DNA from: Candidatus Korobacter versatilis | GTDB taxonomy: Bacteria; Acidobacteriota; Terriglobia; Terriglobales; Acidobacteriaceae | Length of the DNA: 64,000 nucleotides | Assembly: GCA_016185395.1 (NCBI GenBank) | Contig: JACPNR010000012.1 | Span: forward strand, 1-64,000 | Direction: 5' to 3' | Part shown: one piece after another, positions 1 through 17,364 of the stretch | Layout: every line of letters starts with the position of its first letter | Numbering within the stretch: the stretch's first letter is position 1 | Made by a program: the position numbers and the translations under genes | The notes under the pieces: generated by a model | Databases searched by the model: none | What the model was told of the DNA's origin: nothing | The model's input: the letters and a program-made list of their open reading frames with translations, nothing else

Positions 1-154
<154 letters not shown>

Positions 155-235
155 AACGGTGGAAGAGCGGGGCTTTGGCCCCGCGTTCCCGCGGAGTCAA
201 AAAGGGCTTTAGCCCCGGTAAAGGTAGAAACAGTC

Positions 236-388
236 ATGCCAAGAGAGATCGTTACGTTGCAGTGCACCGATTGCAAAGACCGAAACTATTCGACCACCAA
301 GAACAAGAAGACCACGCCCGACCGGCTCGAGTTCTCGAAGTTTTGCAGGAAGTGCCGCAAGCACACGCCTCATAAAGAGGTGAAATAG
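236..388 (+). CDS. rpmG: 50S ribosomal protein L33
   Basis: This 50-residue protein starts [18 protein letters not shown] and ends in a basic HKEVK tail, which matches L33 of the large ribosomal subunit. Four cysteines (C10, C13, C37, C40) form the two CxxC pairs of the zinc-binding version of L33; zinc-independent paralogues lack them. The start is the ATG at 236; the length is normal. It sits between tuf and the tRNA-Trp gene. A zinc-free L33 copy may exist elsewhere in the genome but is not visible here. Confidence 0.95.
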   Translation: MPREIVTLQCTDCKDRNYSTTKNKKTTPDRLEFSKFCRKCRKHTPHKEVK

Positions 389-391
389 CGG

Positions 392-449
392 TCAGCATTC
401 AGCGTTCAGCAAGATCTGCTGGTGGCTGAGAGCTGAAAGCTGAGTGCTC
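392..449. repeat. Intergenic TCAGC/GCTGA short repeat with self-complementary arms
   Basis: Between rpmG and the tRNA gene lies a run of TCAGC-type units (TCAGCATTCAGCGTTCAGC) followed by the complementary type (GCTGAGAGCTGAAAGCTGAG). The two halves can fold into a hairpin. A related stretch occurs at 60807-60838. It is one of several short-period repeat families in this window. No function is apparent; it could act as a transcription attenuation hairpin before the tRNA. Confidence 0.5.
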
Positions 450-455
450 GTACGG

Positions 456-531
456 AGGGGCGTAAGCTCAACGGCTAAACTGCCGGTCTCCAAAACCGGA
501 CTTGGGGGTTCGAATCCCTCCGCCCCTGCCA
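456..531 (+). tRNA. trnW: tRNA-Trp (anticodon CCA)
   Basis: The acceptor stem AGGGGCG (456-462) pairs with CGCCCCT (521-527), followed by discriminator G and an encoded CCA. The anticodon stem CCGGT/ACCGG (483-487/495-499) encloses loop CTCCAAA with anticodon CCA at 490-492. The T stem (504-508/516-520) encloses loop TTCGAAT. The D arm is the weakest part: it pairs poorly by eye. Location just upstream of secE is the usual place for tRNA-Trp in bacteria. Confidence 0.95.
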
Positions 532-565
532 AGTTTCAAGGCCAAAGGCCAGGAAAGAAGTCGAA

Positions 566-823
566 ATGGCGAAGTCAGCAGCGCAGCTTATGGACGAAAA
601 CAGCGTAGGCGGACAGATCAAGTCGTGGCCCGACCGTACCCGCAGCTTCTACACCGACGTGCGCACGGAGATGAAGAAGGTCTCCACGCCGTCACTCAAA
701 GAAGTGCAGGCGACGACCGCGGTGGTGCTCATCACCGTGGCGTTGTTCGGCGTGTACTTCTGGCTGGTCGACCTGGGCCTGGCCTGGGGCGTGCAGCGGC
801 TGATGGATTACTTCACGAAATAG
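566..823 (+). CDS. secE: Preprotein translocase subunit SecE
   Basis: This 85-residue protein has a short hydrophilic N-terminus, an amphipathic stretch (around RSFYTDVRTEMKKVSTPS) and one membrane segment (VVLITVALFGVYFWLVDLGL). That is the minimal single-span SecE found in most bacteria. It stabilises SecY in the protein-export channel. The stretch TEMKKVSTPSLKEV matches the conserved SecE pattern. The ATG at 566 is preceded by a purine-rich AGGAAAGAAG. The next gene, nusG, starts directly after its stop codon. Confidence 0.95.
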   Translation: MAKSAAQLMDENSVGGQIKSWPDRTRSFYTDVRTEMKKVSTPSLKEVQATTAVVLITVALFGVYFWLVDLGLAWGVQRLMDYFTK

Positions 824-1588
824 ATGAAAATGGCTGAAGAGATCAAGACCGAGAACGGCGCTTCCGAAGCGGAGTCCAACGAAGCGGAATCCACCGAAGC
901 GCAGCAGAGCACGGCTGCTGCGGCGGAAGAACCGAAGCAGGCCGCTGCTGCGGGCGAAGCCTCGTCCGAGACGGCCGCCGAGGAAACGCCCGCCGGCACC
1001 GAAGCGGCTTCGGGCGCGCAGCCCAAGAACCCGAACATGAAGTGGTACATCGTCCACTCCTACTCGGGGTTCGAGCGCAAGGTGAAAGAGTCGCTCGAGT
1101 CGCGCGTGGCTGCGTTCGGATTACAAGACAAGATCGGGCGCGTGGTGATTCCGACCGAGCCCGTCACCGAGATCCGCAACGGCAAGAAGTACACCATCGA
1201 GCGGGCCTTCCTGCCGGGATACGTGCTGGTGGAGATGGACCTCACCGGCTTCCGCGCCGGCGGGGAAGGCGATCACGTGTGGCACGTGGTGAAGTCCACG
1301 CCGCGCGTCACCGGCTTCGTGGGCACGGGCAACGATCCAACGCCGCTGTCGGAAGAAGAAGTGAACACCATCGTGTACCGCGTCAACGTCGGCAAAGACA
1401 AGCCGAAGCTGCGCGTGAAGTTCGAGAAGAACGAGTCGGTAAAGATCACCGAAGGCCCGTTCGCCAACTTCACCGGCATCGTGGACGAAGTCAACGAAGA
1501 CCGCGCGACGCTCAAGATCATGGTCACCATCTTCGGCCGCGCGACCCCGGTCGAGCTCGAGTTCGGCCAGGTGGAGAAGGTCGCGTAA
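824..1588 (+). CDS. nusG: Transcription termination/antitermination protein NusG with acidic N-terminal extension
   Basis: Residues from about 72 onward ([20 protein letters not shown]) are the NusG NGN domain. The C-terminal KOW domain follows ([16 protein letters not shown] near residues 210-225). NusG binds the RNA polymerase clamp and couples transcription to Rho or the ribosome. The first 71 residues are a low-complexity Ala/Glu/Thr-rich acidic tail absent from most NusG. The ATG at 824 follows the secE stop directly with no spacer; a second ATG is at 830. An internal ATG at 1037 would give a standard-length NusG, but no clear ribosome-binding site precedes it, so the long form is preferred. 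Confidence 0.93.
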   Translation: MKMAEEIKTENGASEAESNEAESTEAQQSTAAAAEEPKQAAAAGEASSETAAEETPAGTEAASGAQPKNPNMKWYIVHSYSGFERKVKESLESRVAAFGLQDKIGRVVIPTEPVTEIRNGKKYTIERAFLPGYVLVEMDLTGFRAGGEGDHVWHVVKSTPRVTGFVGTGNDPTPLSEEEVNTIVYRVNVGKDKPKLRVKFEKNESVKITEGPFANFTGIVDEVNEDRATLKIMVTIFGRATPVELEFGQVEKVA

Positions 1589-1589
1589 G

Positions 1590-1628
1590 AGAGTCACGAG
1601 TTGTGAGTTGTTAGCTTCGAGTCGAGAA
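1590..1628. repeat. GAGTTG/CGAG-type short intergenic repeat
   Basis: The nusG-rplK spacer contains degenerate 7-8 bp units (CACGAGTTGTGAGTTG, then CTTCGAGTCGAGAAGG). Similar units appear at 59646-59680 and in the 3' end of uppS (61611-61652). The last part, GAGAAGG, may double as the rplK ribosome-binding site. The copy is short, so family membership is tentative. Confidence 0.35.
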
Positions 1629-1640
1629 GGACGTTTCGAG

Positions 1641-2072
1641 ATGGCGAAAAAAGCAACAGGACAAGTGAAGCTCCAGATCGCGGCCGGCAAGGCGACGCCC
1701 GCGCCGCCGGTGGGCCCTGCCCTCGGCCAGGCGCAGGTCAACATCATGGAGTTCTGCAAGCAGTTCAACGCCAAGACCAGCCAGAAGGAGCTCGACGGCC
1801 TCATCATCCCGGTGGTGATCACGGTCTACAGCGACCGCACCTTCACCTTCATCACCAAGACGCCGCCGGCCTCCATCCTGCTCAAGCGCGCCGCGCAGGT
1901 GGCGAAGGGTTCCGGCACGCCGAACAAGGACAAGGTCGGCACCGTCACCGAGAAGCAGGTCGCCGAGATCGCGAAACAGAAGATGCCCGACTTGAACGCG
2001 GCCTCGCTCGATAGCGCCATCAAGAGCATCAAGGGCACGGCGCGCTCGATGGGCATCGACGTCGTAGCGTAA
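1641..2072 (+). CDS. rplK: 50S ribosomal protein L11
   Basis: This 143-residue protein begins [20 protein letters not shown] and has the Pro-rich L11 N-terminal signature [20 protein letters not shown]. Its C-terminal rRNA-binding domain contains [20 protein letters not shown] and GTARSMGI. L11 forms the GTPase-associated stalk base with L10/L12. The ATG at 1641 is chosen over an upstream start at 1608 because L11 proteins begin at MAKK, and a GAGAAGG lies about 10 bases upstream. It is followed by rplA in the standard L11 operon order. Confidence 0.97.
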   Translation: MAKKATGQVKLQIAAGKATPAPPVGPALGQAQVNIMEFCKQFNAKTSQKELDGLIIPVVITVYSDRTFTFITKTPPASILLKRAAQVAKGSGTPNKDKVGTVTEKQVAEIAKQKMPDLNAASLDSAIKSIKGTARSMGIDVVA

Positions 2073-2168
2073 GAGTCGTCGGTCGTCGGCCATGAAGAGT
2101 TTGAGCAGCAAGTCGAAGAACTACGTCGCCTCGGAACAATGACGCGAGGTGGGAGACAGAGGAAGCGA

Positions 2169-2888
2169 ATGAGAAAACCAGGGAAGAACATCACGAAGGC
2201 CCGGGAAGCGGTCGGGCACAAGCCGTACTTGCTCGAAGACGCGGTCCCGTTGCTGCAAAAAGTAAAGTTCGCCAAGTTCGACGAGACGGTCGAGATAACT
2301 ATGCGCCTCGGCGTGGACCCGAAGCATGCGGACCAGATGGTCCGCGGCACCGTGGTGCTGCCGCACGGCCTGGGCAAGACGAAGAAAGTCCTTGTCATCG
2401 CCTCGGGCGAGAAGGTCCGCGAGGCGCAGGAAGCCGGCGCCGACATCGTGGGCGGCGAAGAGACGGTCGAGAAGATCATGAAAGAGAACTGGACCGATTA
2501 CGACGCCGTCGTCGCCACGCCCGACATGATGAAGTCGGTCGGCAAGCTCGGCAAAGTCCTCGGACCGAAGGGCCTGATGCCCAATCCGAAGACCGGTACC
2601 GTCACCTTCGACGTCGCGCGCGCGGTGCAGGAAGTGAAGGCCGGCAAGGTGGAGTTCCGCACCGACAAGACGGCGCTCGTCCACGTTCCCGTGGGCAAGA
2701 TGTCGTTCACCGCGGCGAAGCTCATCGACAACGCGCACACCGTGATCGCCAGCGTGCTCAAGGCGAAGCCGGTCGCGGCCAAGGGCAAGTACATCCGTGG
2801 CGCGTATCTGTCGTCCTCGATGGGCCCCGGCATCACGCTCGATACCGCGGCGGTGGAAGCGGCTTCGAAGACCAAAGAGCAGGCATAA
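2169..2888 (+). CDS. rplA: 50S ribosomal protein L1
   Basis: The 239-residue protein has the L1 signatures [40 protein letters not shown] and [21 protein letters not shown]1 binds 23S rRNA at the E-site stalk and in many bacteria represses its own operon. The ATG at 2169 is preferred because GAGGAAG lies six bases upstream and family members start near MRKPGKNI; an in-frame ATG at 2139 would add ten basic residues. It follows rplK and precedes rplJ. Confidence 0.96.
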   Translation: MRKPGKNITKAREAVGHKPYLLEDAVPLLQKVKFAKFDETVEITMRLGVDPKHADQMVRGTVVLPHGLGKTKKVLVIASGEKVREAQEAGADIVGGEETVEKIMKENWTDYDAVVATPDMMKSVGKLGKVLGPKGLMPNPKTGTVTFDVARAVQEVKAGKVEFRTDKTALVHVPVGKMSFTAAKLIDNAHTVIASVLKAKPVAAKGKYIRGAYLSSSMGPGITLDTAAVEAASKTKEQA

Positions 2889-2922
2889 CGCCTAAAAGTT
2901 CTCGAGAAAAGGAACCTGAGTC

Positions 2923-3462
2923 ATGGCTGTCACAAGAGCGAAAAAAGTCGAGCAGGCGGAGAAGCTGGCGAACGACCTCAAGGGCGTCGATCACTTGATC
3001 GTCGCAACCTTCGAGAAGCTGACCGTCGAGAAGGATTTCGAGCTGCGCAAGTCGGTGCGCTCCGCGGGCGGACGTTACGCCGTGGTGAAGAACACGCTGG
3101 CCGAGCGCGCCGCCAAGGGCACCAAGGCCGAGGGCGTCCTGAAAGACCTGAAGGGCGTGACCTCCATCGCTTACACCACCGCGGACCCGGTGGCTCTGGC
3201 GAAGGCGCTCACCAAGTACGCGAAAGATAATCCGGAATTCAAGTTCCGGGCCGGCGTGGTCGAAGGGCGCGCGCTCTCGGTGAAAGAACTGGAAGCGCTG
3301 GCCAGCATGCCGTCGAAGGAAGAGCTCTATTCGAAGCTGCTCTTCCTCATCAACGCTCCGGCGCAGCGCCTGGTCACGGTGCTGAACGCCGTGGGCCGCG
3401 ACGTTGCCGTGGTCATCGGCCAGGGCGTGGAGAAGAAAAAGTTCAAAGAGGCGGAAGCTTAA
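2923..3462 (+). CDS. rplJ: 50S ribosomal protein L10
   Basis: This 179-residue protein starts MAVTRAKKVEQAEKLANDLK. The L10 core is visible as VATFEKLTVEKDFELRKSVR and RYAVVKNTLAERAAKG, and the C-terminal stalk helix (LVTVLNAVGRDVAVVIGQGV) binds L7/L12 dimers. L10 anchors the L12 stalk on the ribosome. The ATG at 2923 follows GAGAAAAGGAA. The spacer from rplA is short, so any L10-autoregulatory leader must lie within the preceding message. Confidence 0.96.
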   Translation: MAVTRAKKVEQAEKLANDLKGVDHLIVATFEKLTVEKDFELRKSVRSAGGRYAVVKNTLAERAAKGTKAEGVLKDLKGVTSIAYTTADPVALAKALTKYAKDNPEFKFRAGVVEGRALSVKELEALASMPSKEELYSKLLFLINAPAQRLVTVLNAVGRDVAVVIGQGVEKKKFKEAEA

Positions 3463-3629
3463 CCTCTGCGGTTGAGCCGGCGCGTAGTGCTGACGCGGCG
3501 GCAACGGATTCGGTCATTCGGGATTCACGGGCTGCGAACCTGTTGTCTGGCAGGGATCGCGCACTGGAAACGTGAGCACCGGTGACAGGGCAGCACGAGA
3601 TCGATACTTAAAAGGTTGGGAGAACTGAA

Positions 3630-4013
3630 ATGGCGGATATCCAGCAGTTAGAAGAACAGATCGTTGGGCTGAGCCTGCTTGATGCGGCACAGCTCGTGAA
3701 GAAGCTCGAGGAGCGTCTTGGCGTCTCCGCGGCGGCAGCTGCCCCGGTCATGATGGCGGGTGGCGGCGGCGCGGCGGCGGGCGCAGCTCCGGCGGAAGAG
3801 AAGACCGAATTCGCGGTCGTTCTCACGGCAGCGGGCGCCAACAAGATCAATGTGATCAAAGCGGTGCGCGAAGTCACCAGCCTGGGCTTGAAAGAAGCCA
3901 AGGACCTGGTGGATGGCGCCCCGAAGACGGTGAAAGAGGGCATCGGCAAGGAAGAAGCCGAGACCATCAGGAAGAAGTTCACCGAAGCGGGCGCGACCGT
4001 CGAGGTCAAGTAG
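3630..4013 (+). CDS. rplL: 50S ribosomal protein L7/L12
   Basis: The 127-residue protein has an N-terminal dimerisation helix ([20 protein letters not shown]), an Ala/Gly-rich hinge (residues ~35-55) and the C-terminal factor-binding domain ([20 protein letters not shown], then [12 protein letters not shown]). It forms the flexible stalk that recruits translational GTPases. A 167-base spacer separates it from rplJ, and it is followed by a 333-base leader before rpoB. Length and order are normal. Confidence 0.97.
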   Translation: MADIQQLEEQIVGLSLLDAAQLVKKLEERLGVSAAAAAPVMMAGGGGAAAGAAPAEEKTEFAVVLTAAGANKINVIKAVREVTSLGLKEAKDLVDGAPKTVKEGIGKEEAETIRKKFTEAGATVEVK

Positions 4014-4346
4014 CAGTCCGCGGACGCGTGTCCGCGTGACGTTCGCTTGATCTCGTTCCCGAATGAATCCGCGAGGGCGGCGGATGTATCTACATAATAT
4101 CCGCCGCCACCGCGAACGATCTTCACTCCGGCGCGCAGCCGGGGAGTAAGGCCACACACGGCGCGGGAAGTCACAATGCAGGCAGGGCCAAGCGCTTCCA
4201 ATGGCGCTCTCGGGGAAGTTTGTCCCCGGGGGCGTGACTGCATTTTTAGAGCCAAACTCGCGGGCTAAGGTCCGCGGCCTGAACGCGCACCCGCAGCGTT
4301 GAGGCGAGATCCCGGGGCGATCCCGGGGACAACAGAGGAGTTGTTG
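4014..4346 (+). promoter_or_regulatory. rplL-rpoB intergenic leader with candidate attenuator hairpin
   Basis: This 333-base gap has no gene. It contains a 10-bp perfect stem, GGCGGCGGAT (4076-4085) and ATCCGCCGCC (4099-4108), enclosing an AT-rich 13-base loop. There is no long T-run, so it is not a strong intrinsic terminator. Further downstream are GGGGAAGTTTGTCCCC (about 4213-4228) and two GATCCCGGGG units just before the rpoB ribosome-binding site. In many bacteria this spacer holds an attenuator or RNA-processing site that sets L12 to beta-subunit stoichiometry; that role is inferred here. Confidence 0.5.
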
Positions 4347-8822
<4,476 letters not shown>

Positions 8823-8900
8823 CTTTTTGGGATAGGGACCGGCCATGCGCCGGTCCAGCTCCTGCGCCGATGCTCTCCGGCGCAGAAGCAAAACGACACT

Positions 8901-8928
8901 CGGTACTCGGTACCCGGTACTCAGTACT
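8901..8928. repeat. Tandem 7-bp repeat CRGTACY (4 copies)
   Basis: Four consecutive heptamers CGGTACT-CGGTACC-CGGTACT-CAGTACT lie in the rpoB-rpoC spacer. This is the reverse complement of the AGTACYG heptamer array at 45983-46059. It lies within the rpoBC message if the two genes are cotranscribed. No role is known. Confidence 0.85.
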
Positions 8929-8961
8929 GACGAGGGCGGCAGCGGCGGGCCATATCGCCGC

Positions 8962-13161
<4,200 letters not shown>

Positions 13162-13176
13162 CTCAACCCTTCACAC

Positions 13177-13208
13177 GAGACGCGGGCTTCGGCCCGCGTC
13201 TCTTTTTT
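13177..13208 (+). terminator. Intrinsic terminator after rpoC
   Basis: A perfect 11-bp stem GAGACGCGGGC/GCCCGCGTCTC with a TTCG tetraloop is followed directly by a T-run (CTTTTTTG). It starts 15 bases after the rpoC stop codon. This is a textbook intrinsic terminator and should end the ribosomal/RNA polymerase transcript. Confidence 0.92.
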
Positions 13209-13283
13209 GCTCCATTTCCGCTCCATGGCCGAAGCTAACTCTGCACTAGCTACTCGCCCCCGGCCACTTTAGAATCCTCCCCG

Positions 13284-14180
13284 ATGTTCCTCCGCTTCTT
13301 CCACAGCCTTCGCCGCGCCATTTGGCGCGGCTTCGAGCACGATTGCTTTGCCATCGCCAAGGGCGCGGCCTACTCCGCCATCCTTACCGTTTTCCCGCTG
13401 TTCTTGGTCGTCGCCTCCGTGCTGGCCGCCTCGCATAAGACGGAGAACTTCCTCGGGGAGCTCTCCGGCGCCGTGGGACAGATCATGCCGCCGGGCGCGC
13501 GCACCGCCGCGATGCACTATTTCGAGGGCGGACAGCACCATCCCGTCCGGCTCATCTACTCCGCGTCGCTGATCGCGCTCATGGCTGCCTCCGGCGTGAT
13601 GATCTCCTGGATGGAAGGCTTCCGGAACGCCTACCGCCTGCCGCGCGAGTGGGGCGTGGTCAAGGAGCGCGCCGTCTCGCTGTTCCTGGTGCTGCTCTCG
13701 TTCGCGCCCATGACGGCGGCCACCATCCTGGTCGGCTTCGGCAACACCATTCAGACGTGGTTGCTGCAGCATTCCAACAAGGAGGTCGGGCTCGCCGTCA
13801 TCCTGTTCTGGCAACTCGGGCGCTGGGTCATCTCCACGCTCACGTCCATCGCCGTCATCTCGCTCATCTACCACTGGGGGATTCCCCGGACGCAGCCCTT
13901 CTACCGTGTGCTCCCCGGCGCCACGCTCGCGACGGTCGCCTGGTTCCTCGCCACCATCGGATTCGGCTGGTACGTCACCAAGTACGCCAACTACACCGCC
14001 ATCTACGGCTCCCTGGGCGCGGCCATCGCCCTGCTCGTCTGGACGTACATCGTCTCCATCGTCGTGCTCATCGGCGCGGAGTTCAACGCGCTGGTCTATC
14101 CGCGCGTCGTGCTGGAAGAACCCAAGGCCATCCTGAACCGGCGCGGCAATCCGGTGGGGGTATCAGGGCCGGTGCGTTAG
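13284..14180 (+). CDS. YihY/BrkB family inner-membrane protein
   Basis: This 298-residue protein has about six membrane segments and the YihY (formerly RNase BN-like) pattern: an N-terminal KGAAYSAILTVFPLFLVVAS segment, central ASGVMISWMEGFRNAYRLPR, and a C-terminal YGSLGAAIALLVWTYIVSIV followed by IGAEFNAL. The molecular function of this family is not established; an earlier RNase annotation was wrong. It begins after the rpoC terminator, so it should have its own promoter. The pyruvate kinase start lies 17 bases downstream, which suggests cotranscription. Confidence 0.88.
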   Translation: MFLRFFHSLRRAIWRGFEHDCFAIAKGAAYSAILTVFPLFLVVASVLAASHKTENFLGELSGAVGQIMPPGARTAAMHYFEGGQHHPVRLIYSASLIALMAASGVMISWMEGFRNAYRLPREWGVVKERAVSLFLVLLSFAPMTAATILVGFGNTIQTWLLQHSNKEVGLAVILFWQLGRWVISTLTSIAVISLIYHWGIPRTQPFYRVLPGATLATVAWFLATIGFGWYVTKYANYTAIYGSLGAAIALLVWTYIVSIVVLIGAEFNALVYPRVVLEEPKAILNRRGNPVGVSGPVR

Positions 14181-14197
14181 ACTGTTACGTTTCTCTT

Positions 14198-15763
14198 ATG
14201 ACCAAAGTAGAAGCCATCGACCAGGCCGCGGCCTGGAAAGACGCGGAGGGAGCGCCCACGGTCCATCGGCCGCGGCGCGCCAAGATCGTGTGCACGCTCG
14301 GCCCGGCGTCGAGTACAGAGGTCGCCATGCGCGACCTCATGCGCCTCGGCATGGACGTTGCCCGCCTCAACTTCTCGCACGGCACCCACGAGGAGCACGC
14401 GCGCACCATCGAACGCCTGCGCAAGGTCGCCGGCAAGGAAGGCCGCTCCATCTGCATCCTGCAAGACCTGCAAGGCCCGAAGATGCGCACCGGCCGCCTC
14501 AAGCAGCGCATGCCGGTGACGCTCAAGGCCGGCTCGCGCATCACGCTCACCCCGCGCGACATCCTCGGCACGCCCACCGTGATCTCCACCACCGTGGACT
14601 CGCTCGCGCGCGACGTCCAGCCCGGCATGCACATCCTGCTCTCCGACGGACTCATCGAGCTGCGCGTGAAGGCCGTCCGCGGTGACGACGTCGAGTGCGA
14701 GGTCGTCAACGGCGGCATGCTCGGCGAGCACAAGGGCATCAACATCCCCGGCGCCGCGCTCAGCATGCCCTCGCTCACCGAGAAGGACGAGATGGACCTC
14801 ATCTTCGGACTCAAGCACGGCGTGGACGCCGTCGCCATCTCATTCATCCGCTCCGCCAGCGACGTGCTCGCGGTGAAGAAGATCGTGAGCGCGCGCGATT
14901 CCGACGTTCCCGTCATCGCCAAGCTGGAGAAGCCGCAGGCCATCGAGCACCTGGAAGAGATCTTCGACGTGGCCGACGGCGTGATGGTCGCGCGCGGCGA
15001 CCTCGGCGTGGAGATGCCGCCGGAAAAAGTCCCCATCATCCAGAAGCACATCATCCGCCGCGCCGCCGAGTGGCGGAAGCCCGTCATCACCGCCACGCAG
15101 ATGCTCGAGTCCATGATCGAGAATCCGCGCCCCACGCGCGCCGAAGCCTCCGACGTCGCCAACGCCATCTTCGATGGCACCGACGCCGTCATGCTCTCCG
15201 CCGAGACCGCTAGCGGCAAGTATCCGCGCGAGGCCGTCACCATCATGTCGAAGATCATCATCGAGACGGAAGAGCACATGCGCGAGCCGGTGCGCCAGCG
15301 CCGCCGCGATGGCCGCCAGCTCTCCATCTCCGAGACCATCTGCGAATCCATCGCGCACGCCGCCGAAGACCTCGACATGCGCGCCATCGGCGTCTTCACC
15401 GCTACCGGCAACACCGCGCGGCTCATCTCCAAGTACCGGCCCAAGGCGCAGATCTACGCCTTCGCTTCGATACCCACCGTCTGTAACCGGCAGAACCTGT
15501 ATTGGGGTGTCACGCCGATGCCGTGCCAGCACGCCCCGCTCACTGAGGACATGGTACGCACCGCGGAGGCTGAGCTCCTCCGCGTGCATGCCGTCGCTCC
15601 CGGGGACGTGATGGGCATCGTCGCCGGCACGCAACAGTCGTCCGGCTCGACCAACTTCATGCGCCTGCACGTGGTCGGCGCCACCGACGGTTCCACTCGC
15701 GTCGGCAAAAAAGAACGCCGGCGCGCACCGCGTCTGCGGCCGGCCGGCGTTCGTAAGAAATAG
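14198..15763 (+). CDS. pyk: Pyruvate kinase
   Basis: The 521-residue protein converts phosphoenolpyruvate and ADP to pyruvate and ATP. Key motifs are present: AKIVCTLGPASS, DVARLNFSHG, LQDLQGPKMRTG, the catalytic-lysine region PVIAKLEKPQAIEHLEEI, the Mg ligand region ADGVMVARGDLGVEMP and ITATQMLESMIENPRPTRAE. The C-terminal regulatory domain (GVFTATGNTARLISKYRPKA) is complete. The ATG at 14198 has no obvious ribosome-binding site; the first 27 residues before RRAKIVCT are a variable extension. It converges with the minus-strand gene ending at 15785. Confidence 0.96.
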   Translation: MTKVEAIDQAAAWKDAEGAPTVHRPRRAKIVCTLGPASSTEVAMRDLMRLGMDVARLNFSHGTHEEHARTIERLRKVAGKEGRSICILQDLQGPKMRTGRLKQRMPVTLKAGSRITLTPRDILGTPTVISTTVDSLARDVQPGMHILLSDGLIELRVKAVRGDDVECEVVNGGMLGEHKGINIPGAALSMPSLTEKDEMDLIFGLKHGVDAVAISFIRSASDVLAVKKIVSARDSDVPVIAKLEKPQAIEHLEEIFDVADGVMVARGDLGVEMPPEKVPIIQKHIIRRAAEWRKPVITATQMLESMIENPRPTRAEASDVANAIFDGTDAVMLSAETASGKYPREAVTIMSKIIIETEEHMREPVRQRRRDGRQLSISETICESIAHAAEDLDMRAIGVFTATGNTARLISKYRPKAQIYAFASIPTVCNRQNLYWGVTPMPCQHAPLTEDMVRTAEAELLRVHAVAPGDVMGIVAGTQQSSGSTNFMRLHVVGATDGSTRVGKKERRRAPRLRPAGVRKK

Positions 15764-15784
15764 TTCTCGCTTACTGCGGTTCCG

Positions 15785-17254
15785 CTACTTGCCCACTCCC
15801 AGCTTCGATTCCTGCATCGTGGTCAGCGCGTTGAAGCCTTCGCCGCAGGTGTTGGCGCCACCGCTCGAGGGATTGAAGATGTCCTTCGACTTCGCTACCA
15901 CCACCACCCAGCCCGACTTCGAGGCGTAGATGCAGCGCTTCGAATCGCGCGGCTTCATCCGCGAGACTTCCTTGCAGTTCACGCGGTCCACGTACAGCTC
16001 TTCCGTGCCGATGTTCGTCACGGTAAAACGCATGTCGGCCGAGGGGTCCTTGTAGCCGGTCGAGACCTCGTCGATGGCGACCAGGTTGGTGGCGTCCGAA
16101 CACGCCGGCGAGATGATCTGCCCGTGCCCGATCTGCCGAACGACGCTCGGTCCCGGAACGCCAGACGGCACCTGCTTGTTCGCCGCCGCGGCCTGCGCCG
16201 CCGCTACCGTCGCGTTCGGGTCTTTCGCCGCCTGCGCCACCTGGTTCGCGACCGTCGCCTGTGTGTTGTTGCTGGTCGTGCTCTGCGACTCCGCCGCCGG
16301 CGTACCGGAAGAAACGTTCGCCGTTCCCGAGGCGGGTTGCGAAGTCGTGGCCTGCGCCGCCGGCTGCCGTCCGCTCAGCGTCGCCAGCGCGTCGTTCACG
16401 TTCACCGACACATTCTGCCCCCCGATGTTCCCGCTGATCACGCTGCCGCTCGGCTGATTCGTAGGAGTGCCGGCGCTGCCGGAGGTCGCGCTGCCCGTCA
16501 TCGTCGGCTTGGTCGCTTCCGCAGAGAAGTCCGCATCGTTGATCTGCGGATCGAAATCGAACCTGGTCAGCGCCTCATCCTCGGTCCACGGGTTCAGCGT
16601 CGACGTATTCCGCGTGAAGTGGTCGAACGGCACCATCAGCCCGCTCACGTTGCGGAAGTCCGTCCACTGCTCCACCGTGTTCAGGATCACTCCTGACTGT
16701 TTCCTCTGCACCAGGGTGTAGTTGGCCGCGTCGATCCATTCGTCGTACTGGCCCACGTCATCGATGGCGAGCATGTGGTACGCCGGCTTGCCATCCACGC
16801 GCTCTTTGCCGATCATGCGGACTTTTTCCGACGTCGCCGATTTCGAGGGTGGCACCAGGCACATGGCGATCACGCTGTCGTGATAGGGCGTGAGCGGCCG
16901 CCGGTTCACCGTGCCCGCCGTGTCCGTCTCGATGCGCATGGACGCCGTGTTGATCACCACCGCGCCCGTGCCGCTCTCCATGCGGATGCGGTCCGGCTCC
17001 TTCGCCTCGCAGGCGTTGTTGTAGGCCGCCGCGCCCGAGCGCGTGATCTTCCGCGTCACCCGGATGGCGGAGAAGCCCTTCAGCTTCTCCTTGCCGTGAT
17101 CGCCCAGGCCCTGCGCCTCGCGATGGTTCATCAGGATCTCGCGTGTGCCGGCAGGCGCTCTCCAGCGCTCGGCGCGCGTGCGCCCGGTCGCAAAGCTGGT
17201 GGTCGCCAGGCACACAAGGATGGCAGCAACGATGTGCAGACGTGCATGTCTCAT
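15785..17254 (-). CDS. Exported protein of unknown function
   Basis: The 489-residue product has a clear signal peptide (MRHARLHIVAAILVCLATTS). The ATG at 17254 is chosen because the signal peptide starts there. Residues ~30-240 resemble, in general pattern only, outer-membrane lipoprotein-sorting domains (VDGKPAYHMLAIDDVGQYDE, then DEWIDAANYTLVQRKQSGVI). A long low-complexity Ala/Thr/Ser/Gln stretch (roughly 275-380) links it to a C-terminal beta-rich domain with four cysteines (C409, C449, C463, C476) that could form disulfides. No enzymatic motif is seen. It points toward the pyk end. Confidence 0.7.
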   Translation of the reverse strand: MRHARLHIVAAILVCLATTSFATGRTRAERWRAPAGTREILMNHREAQGLGDHGKEKLKGFSAIRVTRKITRSGAAAYNNACEAKEPDRIRMESGTGAVVINTASMRIETDTAGTVNRRPLTPYHDSVIAMCLVPPSKSATSEKVRMIGKERVDGKPAYHMLAIDDVGQYDEWIDAANYTLVQRKQSGVILNTVEQWTDFRNVSGLMVPFDHFTRNTSTLNPWTEDEALTRFDFDPQINDADFSAEATKPTMTGSATSGSAGTPTNQPSGSVISGNIGGQNVSVNVNDALATLSGRQPAAQATTSQPASGTANVSSGTPAAESQSTTSNNTQATVANQVAQAAKDPNATVAAAQAAAANKQVPSGVPGPSVVRQIGHGQIISPACSDATNLVAIDEVSTGYKDPSADMRFTVTNIGTEELYVDRVNCKEVSRMKPRDSKRCIYASKSGWVVVVAKSKDIFNPSSGGANTCGEGFNALTTMQESKLGVGK

Positions 17255-17364
17255 ATGTGTTTGCTCGGGGAGCGGGAATATACCACGGTGGCCGCACGCT
17301 AGGGAATCATCAGCTCGAGAAGGAGCGGTTTTCAATCGGCAATCGTCAATCGAAAATGGAAATC

